DNA from: Hermatobates lingyangjiaoensis
Taxonomy: Eukaryota; Arthropoda; Insecta; Hemiptera; Hermatobatidae
Reading direction: 5' to 3'
NCBI GenBank assembly: GCA_026182355.1
Contig: JAPFBL010001617.1
Coordinates: forward strand, 1,922,001 to 1,986,000
Length of the DNA stretch: 64,000 nt
The notes below the pieces were generated by a model. It was given only the letters and a program-made list of their open reading frames with translations. It ran no database searches and was not told the DNA's origin. Numbering within the stretch: the first letter of the stretch is position 1; each line of letters starts with the position of its first letter. Made by a program: the position numbers and the translations under genes. This document shows positions 13,027 to 24,590 of the stretch, in pieces.

Positions 13027-14657
13027 ACTTTACTATAAGTAAAGTATAGTGATCGTGAAAAAATTCGATTTCGAGATTTTGACAGAATTACATGTTTTGA
13101 GGTCCCAGAAGTCGTTTTATGACGTTTTTACGACGATGTCTGTGTGTGTGTGGGTGGGTGCGTGGGTGGGTGGGTGCGTTTGTTAGCATTGCTTGTTACC
13201 ACGCTACGGTCCAGAATCTTTGATGGATCAAGTTGATATTTTACACAAAAATGGGCCTCATAAAGACGAAGATCCCTATTGTTTGGGAAGAATTATGCAT
13301 GATGGGAAAGTCACTTTTTTTGCCAAAAACCGTTTTTTTTAAAACATTTATTTCTCCTAAACTCATAACCCTAGAGTTTTGAAATTTTGACATTATCTTT
13401 GAAGTTTCAAATGCAACAAAGGAAAATTATATTCAGAATTTTAAAACAACAGAAAATATTTTTTTTCAATAAAATGTAAAAATTTTGACTTATAATTCAA
13501 TCTCAAACCTTGTGAGAACGATACAAGCCATACTGTTTGACGGATCAAAATGAAACTATGCCTATAAATAGAACATTATATGGAGAATGAGTTGAGATAT
13601 TTTTTTTCAAAATTACATTCGCTAAAGGGGCGTTACAGTACGATTTGTGTTTTCAGAAAATGTTTTTTTGACGCTAAACGGCTCGTTAAAAAAAAATGAA
13701 AATTTGACCAAAAATGGAACAAAAAATTAGCAATTCACAAAAAAAATTCATGAAGTTTCAATTACGGGAAAGAGCAATAACGATATAAAAACTGTTTGTT
13801 TATTCTAGACTAAGAGATCACCTGCTATACTTGTCGAATTTTTTGTATTTTTTTACATTGTTTACATTGACTTAGAAATTTTTTGAGCGAATCCACTGAG
13901 ATAAAATTGATGTATCTAATGGAAAAATGAAAATATATTATTGACTTATAAGAGATGTAAGAGGAATAATATTGTGCAGGTAAATGATAACACTCATTAA
14001 AAAAAAATTTGTATATATGTTATTTGACAAAGGGGAAGGAAAATGATCTTATTAAATACTAAGAAGCCATAAAATTCCCAGTATAATAATTCTGTTAAAA
14101 ACCAAAAATGTAAAAGATAATTCAAAAATGAAATCTTTCGTTTAGAGATTAATAACTGTAATTATCGTGCATCTTTAATTAACAAATCACCTTAAAACAA
14201 CATTTTCTTCGCTGTTTAAGAAGTTTTTCAGAGAAAAAAAGAGTATTTTACTGTTTCAAATTTGAAAATTTTACATTAATATTCAATGTAGAAGGATGTC
14301 AAGTAAACGATGTAAGAAATCTACTGGCTATTTGAACAATAGCCATGTTCTCTTGTAGGATACAATTTCGTTTCAAGAAATGTTCACTTTGGTTTTTCAA
14401 AAATGTTATTACTGCTGTAGTTATACTAATGAAATTATTTGCAAATAATAAATTATTTGTGATGTACAAAAATATGCTTATAAATTGATATGTCCTTCAA
14501 TCACTATCTGTACTACCTCAGGAATGACAGGCTAATAATTATATCCCATTTAGATGTTTACGTTATGCTTAAATGAGACGTTATGTTTTATATACTCAAG
14601 AAATTTGACATTAAGTTACTTATAGTAAAGTAGAGTGTAGGCCACTCCAGATTTTTT
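13027..14657 (+). repeat. Tandem repeat unit 5 (type B)
   Basis: 1631 bp with type B variants, nearly identical to unit 4. Its right junction has the same CCAGATTTTTT/ACTTTAC boundary. Confidence 0.95.
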
Positions 14658-16289
14658 ACTTTACTATAAGTAAAGTATAGTGATCGTGAAAAATTCGATT
14701 TCGAGATTTTGACAGAATTACATGTTTTGAGGTCCCAGAAGTCGTTTTATGACGTTTTTACGACGATGTCTGTGTGTGTGTGGGTGGGTGCGTGGGTGGG
14801 TGGGTGCGTTTGTTAGCATTGCTTGTTACCACGCTACGGTCCAGAATCTTTGATGGATCAAGTTGATATTTTACACAAAAATGGGCCTCATAAAGACGAA
14901 GATCCCTATTGTTTGGGAAGAATTATGCATGATGGGAAAGTCACTTTTTTTGCCAAAAACCGTTTTTTTTAAAACATTTATTTCTCCTAAACTCATAACC
15001 CTAGAGTTTTGAAATTTTGACATTATCTTTGAAGTTTCAAATGCAACAAAGGAAAATTATATTCAGAATTTTAAAACAACAGAAAATATTTTTTTTCAAT
15101 AAAATGTAAAAATTTTGACTTATAATTCAATCTCAAACCTTGTGAGAACGATACAAGCCATACTGTTTGACGGATCAAAATGAAACTATGCCTATAAATA
15201 GAACATTATATGGAGAATGAGTTGAGATATTTTTTTTCAAAATTACATTCGCTAAAGGGGCGTTACAGTACGATTTGTGTTTTCAGAAAATGTTTTTTTG
15301 ACGCTAAACGGCTCGTTAAAAAAAAATGAAAATTTGACCAAAAATGGAACAAAAAATTAGCAATTCACAAAAAAAAATTCATGGATTTTCAATTACGGGA
15401 AAGAGCAATAACGATATAAAAACTGTTTGTTTATTCTAGACTAAGAGATCACCTGCTATACTTGTCGAATTTTTTGTATTTTTTTACATTGTTTACATTG
15501 ACTTAGAAATTTTTTGAGCGAATCCACTGAGATAAAATTGATGTATCTAATGGAAAAATGAAAATATATTATTGACTTATAAGAGATGTAAGAGGAATAA
15601 TATTGTGCAGGTAAATGATAACACTCATTAAAAAAAAATTCGTATATATGTTATTTGACAAAGGGGAAGGAAAATGATCTTATTAAATACTAAGAAGCCA
15701 TAAAATTCCCAGTATAATAATTCTGTTAAAAACCAAAAATGTAAAAGATAATTCAAAATTGAAATCTTTCGTTTAGAGATTAATAACTGTAATTATCGTA
15801 CATCTTTAATTAACAAATCACCTTAAAACAACATTTTCTTCGCTGTTTAAGATGTTTTTCAGAGAAAAAAAGGGTATTTTACTGTTTCAAATTTGAAAAT
15901 TTTACATTAATACTCAATGTATAAGGATGTCAAGTAAACGATGTAAGAAATCTACTGGCTATTTGAACAATAGCCATGTTCTCTTGTAGGATAATATTTC
16001 GTTTCAAGAAATGTTCACATTGGTTTTTCAAAAATGTTATTACTGCTGTAGTTATACTAATGAAATTATTTGCAAATAATAAATTATTTGTGTTGTACAA
16101 AAATAAGCTTATAAACTGATATGTCATTCAATCACTATCTGTACTACCTCACGAATGCAATGCTAATAATTGTATCCCATTTAGATATTTATGTTATGCT
16201 TAAATGATACGTTATGTTTTATATACTCAAGAAATTTGACATTGAGTTACTTATAGTAAAGTAGAGTGTAGTCCACTCCAGATTTTTTT
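14658..16289 (+). repeat. Tandem repeat unit 6 (type B, diverged 3' half)
   Basis: 1632 bp. The first ~700 bp match units 4 and 5. From about 15380 onward, private changes pile up (for example near 15642, 15798, 15852, 15873, 15912 and 16018). Several of these are shared with the partial copy at 16290-17121. Confidence 0.93.
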
Positions 16290-17121
16290 ACATTGTTTAC
16301 ATTGACTTAGAAATTTTTTGATCAAATCCACTGAGATAAAGTTGATATTTATAAAGGAATAATTTAAATTGTTTATTGACTTATATGAGATGTAAGAGGA
16401 ATAATATTGTGCAGGAAAATAATAACACTCACTCAGAAAAAATTCGTATATATGTTATGTTATTTGACAAAGGGGAAGGAAAATGATCTTATTAAATACT
16501 AAGAAGCTTATTATTATTATTATTTTAAAGATTAAAATTCTTAGTATAATAATTCTATAAAAGACCAAAAATGTAAATGATAATTCATAATTGGAATCTT
16601 TCGTTTAGAGATTAATAAATGTAATTATCGTACATCTTTAATTAACAAAGCACCTTAAAATAACATTTTCTTCGCTGTTTAAGATGTTTTTCAGAGAAAA
16701 AAAGGGTATTTTCCTGTTTTAAATTTAAAAATTTTAATTTAATATTCAATGTAGAAGGATGTTAAGTAAACGATATACTCGTAAGAAATCCACTGGCTGT
16801 TTGAAAGAAAGCCATTCTCTTGTAGGAGAATAAATCGTTTCAAGAAATGTTCACTTTGGTTTTTCAAAAACGTTATTACTGCTGTAGTTATACTAATGAA
16901 ATTATTTGCAAATAATAAATTATTTGTGATGTACAAAAATAAGCTTATAAATTGATTTGTCCTACAATAACTATCTGTACTACCTCAGGAATGAAAGGCT
17001 AATAATTATATCCCATTTAGATGTTTACGTTATGCTTAAATGAGACGTTATGTTTTATATACTCAAGAAATTTGACATTAAGTTACTTAAAGTAAAGTAG
17101 AGTGTAGGCCGCTCCAGATTT
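16290..17121 (+). repeat. 3' half of the older repeat copy that flanks the array
   Basis: It picks up at ACATTGTTTACATTGACTTAG-like sequence, exactly where the left half (5682-6498) stops. It ends with the family terminus GTAGGCCGCTCCAGA near 17120. It has the same internal deletion as the array units (GTGCAGG junction near 16409). Confidence 0.85.
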
Positions 17122-17841
17122 TTACATATATTTTGCTTGTTTTGTGGTACATTTTGTTTCTTATTTACAATATAAAAAAACGCTGTCCAATAATCTATGT
17201 AGATCCAAAGCATCTTATTGATTTAATGTTAACTATTTTTTTTCAATAATGATTCATTTATTCATTACTAAAACAACTTATTATTATAAAAAAACCTGAT
17301 AGTATATTAGTGATAAAGAAAAATGACTCACAGTAGCTACAATTTTATTTATTTTCGATCTCTTTTGAAGTCAGCTTAAGCAAAAAGGTAATACGCTTCT
17401 TTGCGGCAAACGGCTCAATTCATACGTACGCCTTTGTCAATGTCTCATTTAATTTTGTTTTAAAGTGAAAATTTGCATGAAGATTTGTACAAGCAACGTT
17501 ATAAAACTCACAATTAAAACAGATTTGTTATCACTTATTAATCTTTACGTTTACATGCTTAATCTTTATATTATAGATGGCAATACTCTCCTTACCACAT
17601 AGTCGTGATGTTTGCCAAAATGTTTTCAAAACTCGTAACAGCAAGTAGCTGTAGATTGCTGTCTGTATTAAAGTCTGGACGGGGATTCGTTCCATTGATC
17701 TTATCACCCATCAGCGAATGTTTATCAACGACCTCATCGCTGATTATTTAAACATTTTTCTTTTGATCAGATAACTTCTCTATTCACAACTTACTTAACA
17801 TTTTTACTGAAATATCAGTACCTGCCAAATAAATAAACAAA
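17122..17841 (+). other. Intergenic, with a weak diverged repeat trace
   Basis: No gene is visible. Around 17400-17530 an AAACGGCTC segment and an ACGTTATAAAA segment lie in the same order as in the repeat family, suggesting a very old copy. The rest shows nothing I can name. Confidence 0.4.
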
Positions 17842-18236
17842 AGCGGAGTATATAAATTAAAATGTAATGATTGTAATCAAATATATATTGGAGACGGGAA
17901 GAACCCTAAATGTAAGATTCAAAAGAACATCTTAAGGACTATTTAAATAATACAAATAAATCCAATTTTGCAAACCACCTAACTGAACACGGACGTACAC
18001 CTGACAGCTTAGAAAACAGAATGGACTTACTACAGACAGGACAGAAAGGACAGAGACTCAGTATAACTGAACAGATAGAAATATATAAACATAAAAATGC
18101 GGGTAAATTAATAAATGAACAAGTAAACCACCAAACCGATATTTTATGTAAACCATTAATAAAAATAAAAAGACGACTGGACAGACAGTATGACGAGCTT
18201 AGAAAATATAAAAAAACCAAACTAGATAATAGCTAA
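17842..18236 (+). pseudogene. Penelope-like element GIY-YIG endonuclease remnant
   Basis: The plus strand reads SGVYKLKCNDCNQIYIGD, the GIY..YIG start of the C-terminal endonuclease of Penelope-like retroelements, with the family's CxxC. After a frame change (about 17900) it continues with SNFANHLTEHGRTPDSLENR and TEQIEIYKHKNAGKLINEQ, the conserved tail, then a stop at 18234-18236. The RT is not recognisable upstream. The endonuclease nicks target DNA for priming in intact elements. Some LINEs also carry GIY-YIG domains, but the tail and the motif downstream favour Penelope. Confidence 0.75.
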
Positions 18237-18345
18237 AAACTAAAAATCAAAAATAACTAAATAAAATCAAAGTAATAATATCAGGATAGCAGTGGACTTG
18301 ACAGAAAACCAACCACCTTATAACAGCTCAGTAGGTTAGTTACGA

Positions 18346-18370
18346 TTGAAGATGGACAACGTCCGAAAGC
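18346..18370 (+). ncRNA. Degenerate hammerhead-like motif downstream of the Penelope ORF
   Basis: TTGAAGATGGACAACGTCC is followed by GAAAGC. The stem GGAC/GTCC with an AAC loop is perfect, and GAAA follows as in the hammerhead core. CTGATGA has decayed to TTGAAGA, so cleavage is unlikely. Penelope-like elements are known to carry hammerhead motifs. Confidence 0.4.
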
Positions 18371-18399
18371 GCTACAAAAACTCCAAGATCATCGTACGA

Positions 18400-19054
18400 G
18401 GTATGATGGTAAGCCATATTAATAATATAAATCATACTAACCTCAGTGGTATTAATAATATGCATGTATTCAACTTGAAGATACCCACAAACCAATTTAA
18501 CAAGGGTATATTTATTATATGTTCTTCACTTCAGTCTATATCTCAAATATGTGTCACATATTTAGGGGTCTAACTGTAAGATCAATGTTGTTATATCCTC
18601 TGACATCATATACATTTGGAATTGACCCTCAACTTGATGAGTACATAGTTTAGGTTTATCTACTGAGAATGGAAGTACTTTGATTGAACCCTTACAGGCA
18701 TGGTCACCCATATTTATTGTACCAGTATATTGAATCAAAGTCTGTTCAACATTGTTGATATTCTCCATAACATTGATGTTTCAGGATCACCAATATGTAA
18801 CTGTCTCCTTGGTGCGAAACCAACAATACAGTTTATATTAAATAAACTTTGATTTATCATGAAATTTTGATAAATTCTATTTTTAAAACATACTTGTTTT
18901 TAACTTGTTTATGCAAGTTATATAGTAGTGTAGCAAAACAGATCTAAACAGAGGTTTGAAAAGATTATTATTTCAGATAATATATACTATTATATTATAC
19001 ATGACTTTAAACATATAATATTATACACAACTTTAATAATTAAAATTATTATTT
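18400..19054. other. No recognised gene
   Basis: A 68-residue minus-strand frame (18768-18562) with MGDHACKGSIKVLPFSVDKP is open, but I do not recognise it. It may be a remnant of an unidentified element. The rest is AT-rich. Confidence 0.3.
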
Positions 19055-19180
19055 GTAGGCCACTGGAGTGGCCTACACTCAACTTTACTAAAAGTAAACA
19101 CATTAACCACCAACTGATGTTTTGTGCTCTTTACATTTAAATGAGTATGTCTCATTTGTTTAAATTTGACTCTAATTGCA
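19055..19180 (-). repeat. Inverted 3' end of the local repeat family, with a palindrome
   Basis: Read on the minus strand, it gives the family end: GTTTACTTTTAGTAAAGTTG, then AGTGTAGGCCACTCCAG. At 19055-19076 the terminus forms a palindrome with arms GTAGGCCACT and AGTGGCCTAC around GG. Confidence 0.65.
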
Positions 19181-19189
19181 TTATTAGTT

Positions 19190-20422
19190 ACTAGATGCAT
19201 GGTATTCCAAATATTATTAGAAATTCCAGAATAGTAGAAAACATCATTATTAGTAGTGTTAAGCAAATGCCTCTGTATACACCACATTAGTTGTCTGTCC
19301 TTCAGGTTCATGGAAGAACAAACAGTTGGAACCTCTGACTCTTAGGCAAACAAACTACAGTTGACTATGTGAGAAAAACTTTGTCTTACTAACTTCAATT
19401 CCTGCGGTAGATAGAGTTTCCCCTTGCGACTTAGTTACCGTCATTGCGAAACAGACGCTGACGGGACATTGCAATCGTTCGAATGGGAACAGGTAGTGAT
19501 TCGGAATCAATGGTATGTGTGTTATACACACAGACTTCCCATTACCACATCCAGTCATGATGCCCGCCTCTATGGTGTAGCTGTGCAGAGCACGAACTCA
19601 GAGTCGTGTCCCGTTGCACATTTTTTGGGCACTCAAGTTTCGTAACATGAAATTTGTTACTGCTGCTATATGGCAGCATGATTGATGACCCTACTTTAAG
19701 TTTTTCCTCATGATCAGGCAGTCCAGGAGCAGTCACGGAGTCAGGAAATTCAGTTGGATAATGAACAGATTCCTTTTATCACTAATCAATCTCTTTGCTA
19801 ACTTAAAGTTTTTTCCTCAGATTGATATGGTGTAAGAACTTATTTGTTGATTTTTCCTGCCTGTTCATATTAAAGGTTGATAATTGCTAGTTCACAAAGT
19901 CATTTATTCTGAATAGAGAGTAGATCTTGAACTCTGAGAAACACCTTGTCAATAAGCTCAAATACGCAATATATCAATATACTCAAATAAAATTGAAAGA
20001 CAGATTAAAAGTTCATAACTTTGCTTCTACGTTAAATTTTCAATCCATTTAGAGCTTATATTTTAAGTTAGACATACACAAATCTAGTGTCAAAGTTTCA
20101 ACTTACTATATTTCAAGATGGCTGAGTTTAATTGTGACAAACGTTTGTGCTTTAAGGGCCCATAACCTCACGTTTACGTTGAATTTTCAATCCATTTAAA
20201 AATTATATTTTGAGTTAGACATACACCAATCTTCTGCCAAAGTTTCAGCTTGCTATATATTATGGTGGTTGAGTTTACTAGTGACAAAATTTTGCGGACA
20301 AACCGACGAATTTTCTAATGCTGGATTCGGTTTCTCTAATATATGAAACCTAATTAAAGAAAACTTGAAATGAGTCAGTTCTAAGCAATGCACAGACAAA
20401 ATCTTTCTTTTATTTATATAGA
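19190..20422 (-). mobile_element. Helitron remnant with helicase fragment and 5' end
   Basis: On the minus strand it starts at 20422 with TCTATATAAATAAAAGAAAG, the Helitron-type 5' TC end, next to a host T at 20423. It runs through a helicase remnant (19736-19355). The sequence to about 19190 resembles the 3' part of the complete Helitron at 39810-40585. The Rep domain is missing and the CTAG 3' end is not clear, so this is an internally deleted, truncated copy. Confidence 0.75.
19355..19736 (-). pseudogene. Helitron Pif1-type helicase C-terminal remnant
   Basis: Two overlapping minus frames together cover the end of the Helitron helicase. The first (from 19736) has APGLPDHEEKLKVGSSIML and SNKFHVTKLECPKNVQRDT. 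The second has ITHIPLIPNHYLFPFERLQ, CFAMTVTKSQGETLSTAGI and a FFSHSQL end. The last two blocks match helicase motif VI and the strand after it (usual form AFAMTINKSQGQ). The domain would unwind DNA during rolling-circle transposition. A frameshift separates the two frames. Confidence 0.82.
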
Positions 20423-20690
20423 TAAGAATCGTGAATATGAGGTCTTATAAAAATTATTAAACTGAGGTCCTGAAACTCATCGGACTAGTACGTTCCGCAG
20501 TCACACTGTTCTAGTAACATATGACATACTTCTGTCATGCCATTGTTGTAACTCAATTTAACTTCAGATTTTATGTTCATTGATGACCTTCATAAATATA
20601 GATAGAGAAATATCCCTCACTCTATAGTTTTAGGTATAATTTGACAAAAATCTTTGTCCATTCTGAGATGATCGCTTAATATATATTTAT
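20423..20690. other. Spacer, nothing recognised
   Basis: AT-rich sequence between two transposon remnants, with no ORF above 60 codons. Confidence 0.4.
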
Positions 20691-20905
20691 GATGAAACGA
20701 CAGGACCTAATGAGACGATACAAGACGCTATTTCAACTTCTGACAAAGATCAAATCTAACTCTACAGAACAAAATACTGATATACAATGCAATAATTAAA
20801 CCAATCTGGACGTACGGATTTGAAATCTGGGGATCAACCAAGCGTTCAAACATCCAAAAAATTCAAACAGCCCAATCCATATCTTTTCCTGCGCTTTCAC
20901 CCTTT
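20691..20905 (+). mobile_element. Jockey-type LINE thumb fragment
   Basis: In shifting plus frames it reads LMRRYKTLFQLLTK and then, near 20806-20840, a segment close to IKPIWTYGFEIWGS. The same block occurs in the LINE at 2525-2680. Only the region downstream of the RT palm is left. Confidence 0.65.
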
Positions 20906-22085
20906 TAAAATACCACTCTTCCCTCCCACTCTTCTCAACCCCTCACCAGATGTTCTCTGCATCTAGTGTTTCAGTTGGGTTTTTGACTCTGACGAAGACC
21001 GCTTGTTACAGTTGAAAGATCTTAGTCTTGCTTTCCCATTTTCTTATTGTGGTTTGATCATTGAGGTTACAACATTGTGATCACAGTTATTAATAACAGG
21101 TTCTGAACGATACATGGATTTTCTAAAATAATATAATTGATTTTTGTTATTATATTTTTTATTGTTTTCTTTCGATTCAATAACATTCATAAAAAACTGT
21201 GATTATATTTTTCATTTAGGCCTACTTTATATCATTGTCATTATGCAACCCTCGGGGAGTTTTAATTTTGGGACCCCTGATGCAGCCCAATCTGAACTAA
21301 CATTGGATCATTGGATTGGATAATTCATAATAAATAAATTAATTAAGTTAGCTGCCAAAATAGTTCAAACTTGTTAACTGAAAAACAACTTTCCTCAATG
21401 AAAGCAAATAGTAGAGTTTTAAATCAATAGACAGAAGAGATAAACTGTTGTTTGTTCATCATGAATTACATCAGATGACAAATATAAATAATATTCGTCT
21501 CATTCAAGTGCTTTAGCAATAATAACAACTTAAGATCAGAAATATACCTTCTTAAAATAATTGTTATGAATAATTTCTTATTTGTGGGAGAAATTTCGTT
21601 TTTTTCTTTTTTTAATAAAAGCAAGAATATCCAACAAGTAAGAAGCGGTGGAGTTAACATTTTTACTTTTTTATTATTTAGTTACTTTTTCTTTCTCTAA
21701 GACAAAATCCATGAACTTTTGTGACACCATTGCTTATATTGTGTGAATATTCTATGAAGATTGATTCTATATTGGGAGTCCTAAATTTTAGATAACTCAA
21801 ATGTATTTATAGTAGGGACCTGACATCGTACAGGCACGGGACTGACGGTCTAACGAACTCTCCGAGAGAAGAGTGAATATGAAATAAGATATTTTGCACA
21901 TTATTTCCTAAGAAAACGGTAGAAAAATATATTCTTTATTTGTATAATGTACCTGTTTTAATACTTTGGCATTGGCCAATAACTATGCATATTATATAGC
22001 CAAGGCCTTTTTCTAATAGCAATGTTCATCAAGATTCGTCAAAAACTTAGGGATGAAGCTAAGAGAGTGGGTGTCCACTCTCTGG
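20906..22085. other. No recognised gene
   Basis: AT-rich sequence. A short perfect hairpin lies at 22062-22083 (AGAGAGTG, loop GGTGTC, CACTCTCT). ORFs here (for example minus 21660-21466) are short and composition-driven. Confidence 0.4.
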
Positions 22086-22211
22086 GAAATAAACATCTCC
22101 CATTTAGACATTTATATTATACTTAAATGGAACATTATATATTATATACCCAAGAAGTATGATATTATGTTTATTTATAATAAAGTTGAGTGTAGGCCAC
22201 TCCAGATTTTT
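22086..22211 (+). repeat. 3'-terminal fragment of the local repeat family
   Basis: Only the last ~125 bp are left: CATCTCCCATTTAGACATTT through TTGAGTGTAGGCCACTCCAG and a T tract. Confidence 0.75.
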
Positions 22212-22969
22212 TGTGTTTTAGTTACTTAAGACTAATTCAAAACTATATAATTTTCTATGTGTATTATATGGTTGTTTTTGTGTGAGTCTTTCTGTGAGTG
22301 TTATCTTTCATCACTGTTCGTGTGACAGCGCTCTCGTTTATGTCCATTGATGCTTCTAATTTACATTATGTAACGACAATTTTAAAGTGCCTTTTTAAAC
22401 TGAAGATGTTATAATGAAAATTGAACTATATGATCCATATTTCAATTTTTATAAGGAATTGAAATATTTTTTAAATCATATTCTTTATATAATGGGGTAA
22501 GATTTACGTGATGAAGCAGTTATTAAAACAAGTTTACAGAAGGAAATCTTGAAATCGTGTTATGTGTTCATGAAGGATTCATGATTTATTCAATATGTAA
22601 CGATGGCAGACGTGTCTGTAATTAGATAGAGAATGCCGAGGAAAGGCTGTGTGTCAAAGTAAATTACTATAGGATAATAACCGTTCAAGGTAGCAGGCCG
22701 TCAGTTATTAGGTTAAACCAGCAATCCAAATTGTTAATAATGACCAAATATAAGGATTATACACGAAATTAATTAAAATTATGTGACAGTTCACTAATTA
22801 TGGAAAATAGTTCCATGTTATAAGGTATATTTTTATAGAATCAAAATAATAGCTTATTTGAACATTATTTGAAGAGGATGTTTAATATATCTGTGGGTAA
22901 ACATGTAGTTTTTTGACATCATAAAAAAGAATTCTATCAAAGAATTGGAGCGTTTCAAGACCGTTTGAC
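22212..22969. other. No recognised gene
   Basis: AT-rich sequence upstream of the Polinton fragment. The N-terminal part of that integrase is not readable here. Confidence 0.35.
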
Positions 22970-23630
22970 TAGGGTAAAAGTCAAACCAAAATACATACAC
23001 AGTCAAGCTGGAAGAGAGTTTTTCAACAAGGATTTTCAAAACCAAGAACAATATAATCCACCACAGGACATTTTCCACCATGAAGGCCTCTATTGTTAAA
23101 AGGTTCAATAGAACACTAAGGGGAAGAATGTTTAAACAATTCTCCCTTCAAGGATCCTATAGGTTTCTTGATATTCTCGCAAAGATTGTGCAACAGTACA
23201 ATAACACATATAATCGAAACATTGGAATGGCACCGAGTAAAGTTAAAAAGGGAGTGAATGAAGAGGAAATTTTGGAACGAGTTGCTAATGCTGTTAGACA
23301 AAGACATGAAAAATTGAAACCATCTGGCAAGCTGGCATTAAACACACCAGTGAGAATTAGAAAATTTCGACTACATTTAAAAGAGACTATACGAGGAATT
23401 GGTCCACTGAGGTTTTCTACATCAACAAGATTCTACCCACCCTACCGTGACTTACCAGCTACGAGATGACAATCGATAGGACGTTAGAGGCCGATTTTAC
23501 CTGGATGAATTACAAAAGACCAATGTACCCAATGTTTATTTAATTAAAAAAATTGTAAAGAAACGAAAAAAATGGTGATGTACTTGTAAAATTTCAAGTT
23601 TATGGTAAACAGGAATGGATAAAGAAAAAA
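22970..23630 (+). pseudogene. Maverick/Polinton integrase fragment
   Basis: Near 22980 the plus strand reads KPKYIHSQAGREFFNKDF. From 23080 the frame has MKASIVKRFNRTLRGRMFKQ, then a QQYNNTYNRNIGMAPSKV block. After a shift near 23470 it has FYLDELQKTNVPNVYLIKKI, which resembles the chromo-like tail of Polinton integrase. In the family this retrovirus-like DDE integrase inserts the large virus-like element. Here HSD of the usual core is HSQ and the catalytic Glu in ASIVERFNR is Lys, so two active-site positions are lost. Further frame breaks are present. No other Polinton gene was recognised nearby. Confidence 0.75.
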
Positions 23631-24065
23631 TACTTTGTAAATTGAAAAATATATATATTTTTAAACCAAATTACGATTTGTTACATTTTTTCCTCCTCTT
23701 TTTATTTACATTTCTCTTCTTCTTCTTCTTTAGTCCAAGTCCAAGCACTCGTTTTCCCTTCATAGCACCAGCCACCAAGAGTGATGCAAGACGTTCATTT
23801 AAATTTGCTTGAGGTAGGTCGGCACCAAAACAATGCCCCGTCCTCCTATCGACGCCAGACCCCAGTATTTATAACAATTTTACCCCCAGAATTTATAAAA
23901 CTATACTACTTACATACTCATGAGTAATATAGTTTTACAGGTAATAGGTACAGTAACAGAGAATTCTTACGCATGACAATAAAACAAACCTATGTTCAGT
24001 TAAAGTACTACACTTCAAGATGAGACTGAAAACAGTATTAGAAATATTGAAAAACGTTGGGAAAA
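23631..24065. other. No firm gene; short basic reading frame on the minus strand
   Basis: The minus strand from about 23825 to 23690 reads ANLNERLASLLVAGAMKGKR and then a lysine-rich run. This could be a further piece of the Polinton-like element or chance; I do not recognise it. The rest is AT-rich. Confidence 0.25.
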
Positions 24066-24590
24066 AAAGTAACTTTGCTATTTAAAGTAAAGCATGTGTA
24101 AATGGGTTATCTTTGTTTATCTTAGGATTTTTTATGACAGCCAATCTAAAATGAATAAAAACTTTGATGACTTTTTTTAATTATTAAAAAAGACCTTATT
24201 TCAAGAAGTAGCTTCAGCTAATCTCAGTATGGATATGAACTGTCATAGTTCTTCCAGGTCGGTCAACTCAATTATATATTGATATCCTTGCAAATTCTCC
24301 CTGTCTTAATTTTGATGACTACTTCCGTATTCAAATCCTTCCTGTGAAACCTTTTTTTAGTACAGTTAATAATACTTTTTATAGTCATTTTACCCTTTTA
24401 ACGTATTTTCCATTTGTATTTTAAAAAAGTTAGTAATGAAATTCCTGTTAGTTTAAATATCTTGAAATAAGGACCAGGGTCATTAACTAAAAAGAAGTCA
24501 TCGAAATTTTTATTTATTTTACATTGGCTGTCATGAAAAACCCTTAAATAAACAAATACATCATTTGATTTAAAGAAAGGCTGGCCCAAT
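24066..24590. repeat. Imperfect inverted repeat with coding-like arms
   Basis: The left arm (about 24066-24215) and the right arm (about 24455-24590) are imperfect reverse complements. Both contain the block around ATGACAGCCAAT. The right arm, read on the minus strand, gives VFVYLRVFHDSQCKINKNF; the left arm on the plus strand gives a very similar peptide. The source protein is not recognised. Confidence 0.6.

Noticed and set aside
6499..16289. CRISPR-like or bacterial repeat system
   Set aside because: The units are 1.63 kb with no spacers, and the window is clearly eukaryotic.
23615..23812. 65-codon plus frame with a hydrophobic run
   Set aside because: The Phe/Leu run is the complement of a Lys-rich minus frame and the downstream part has no motif.
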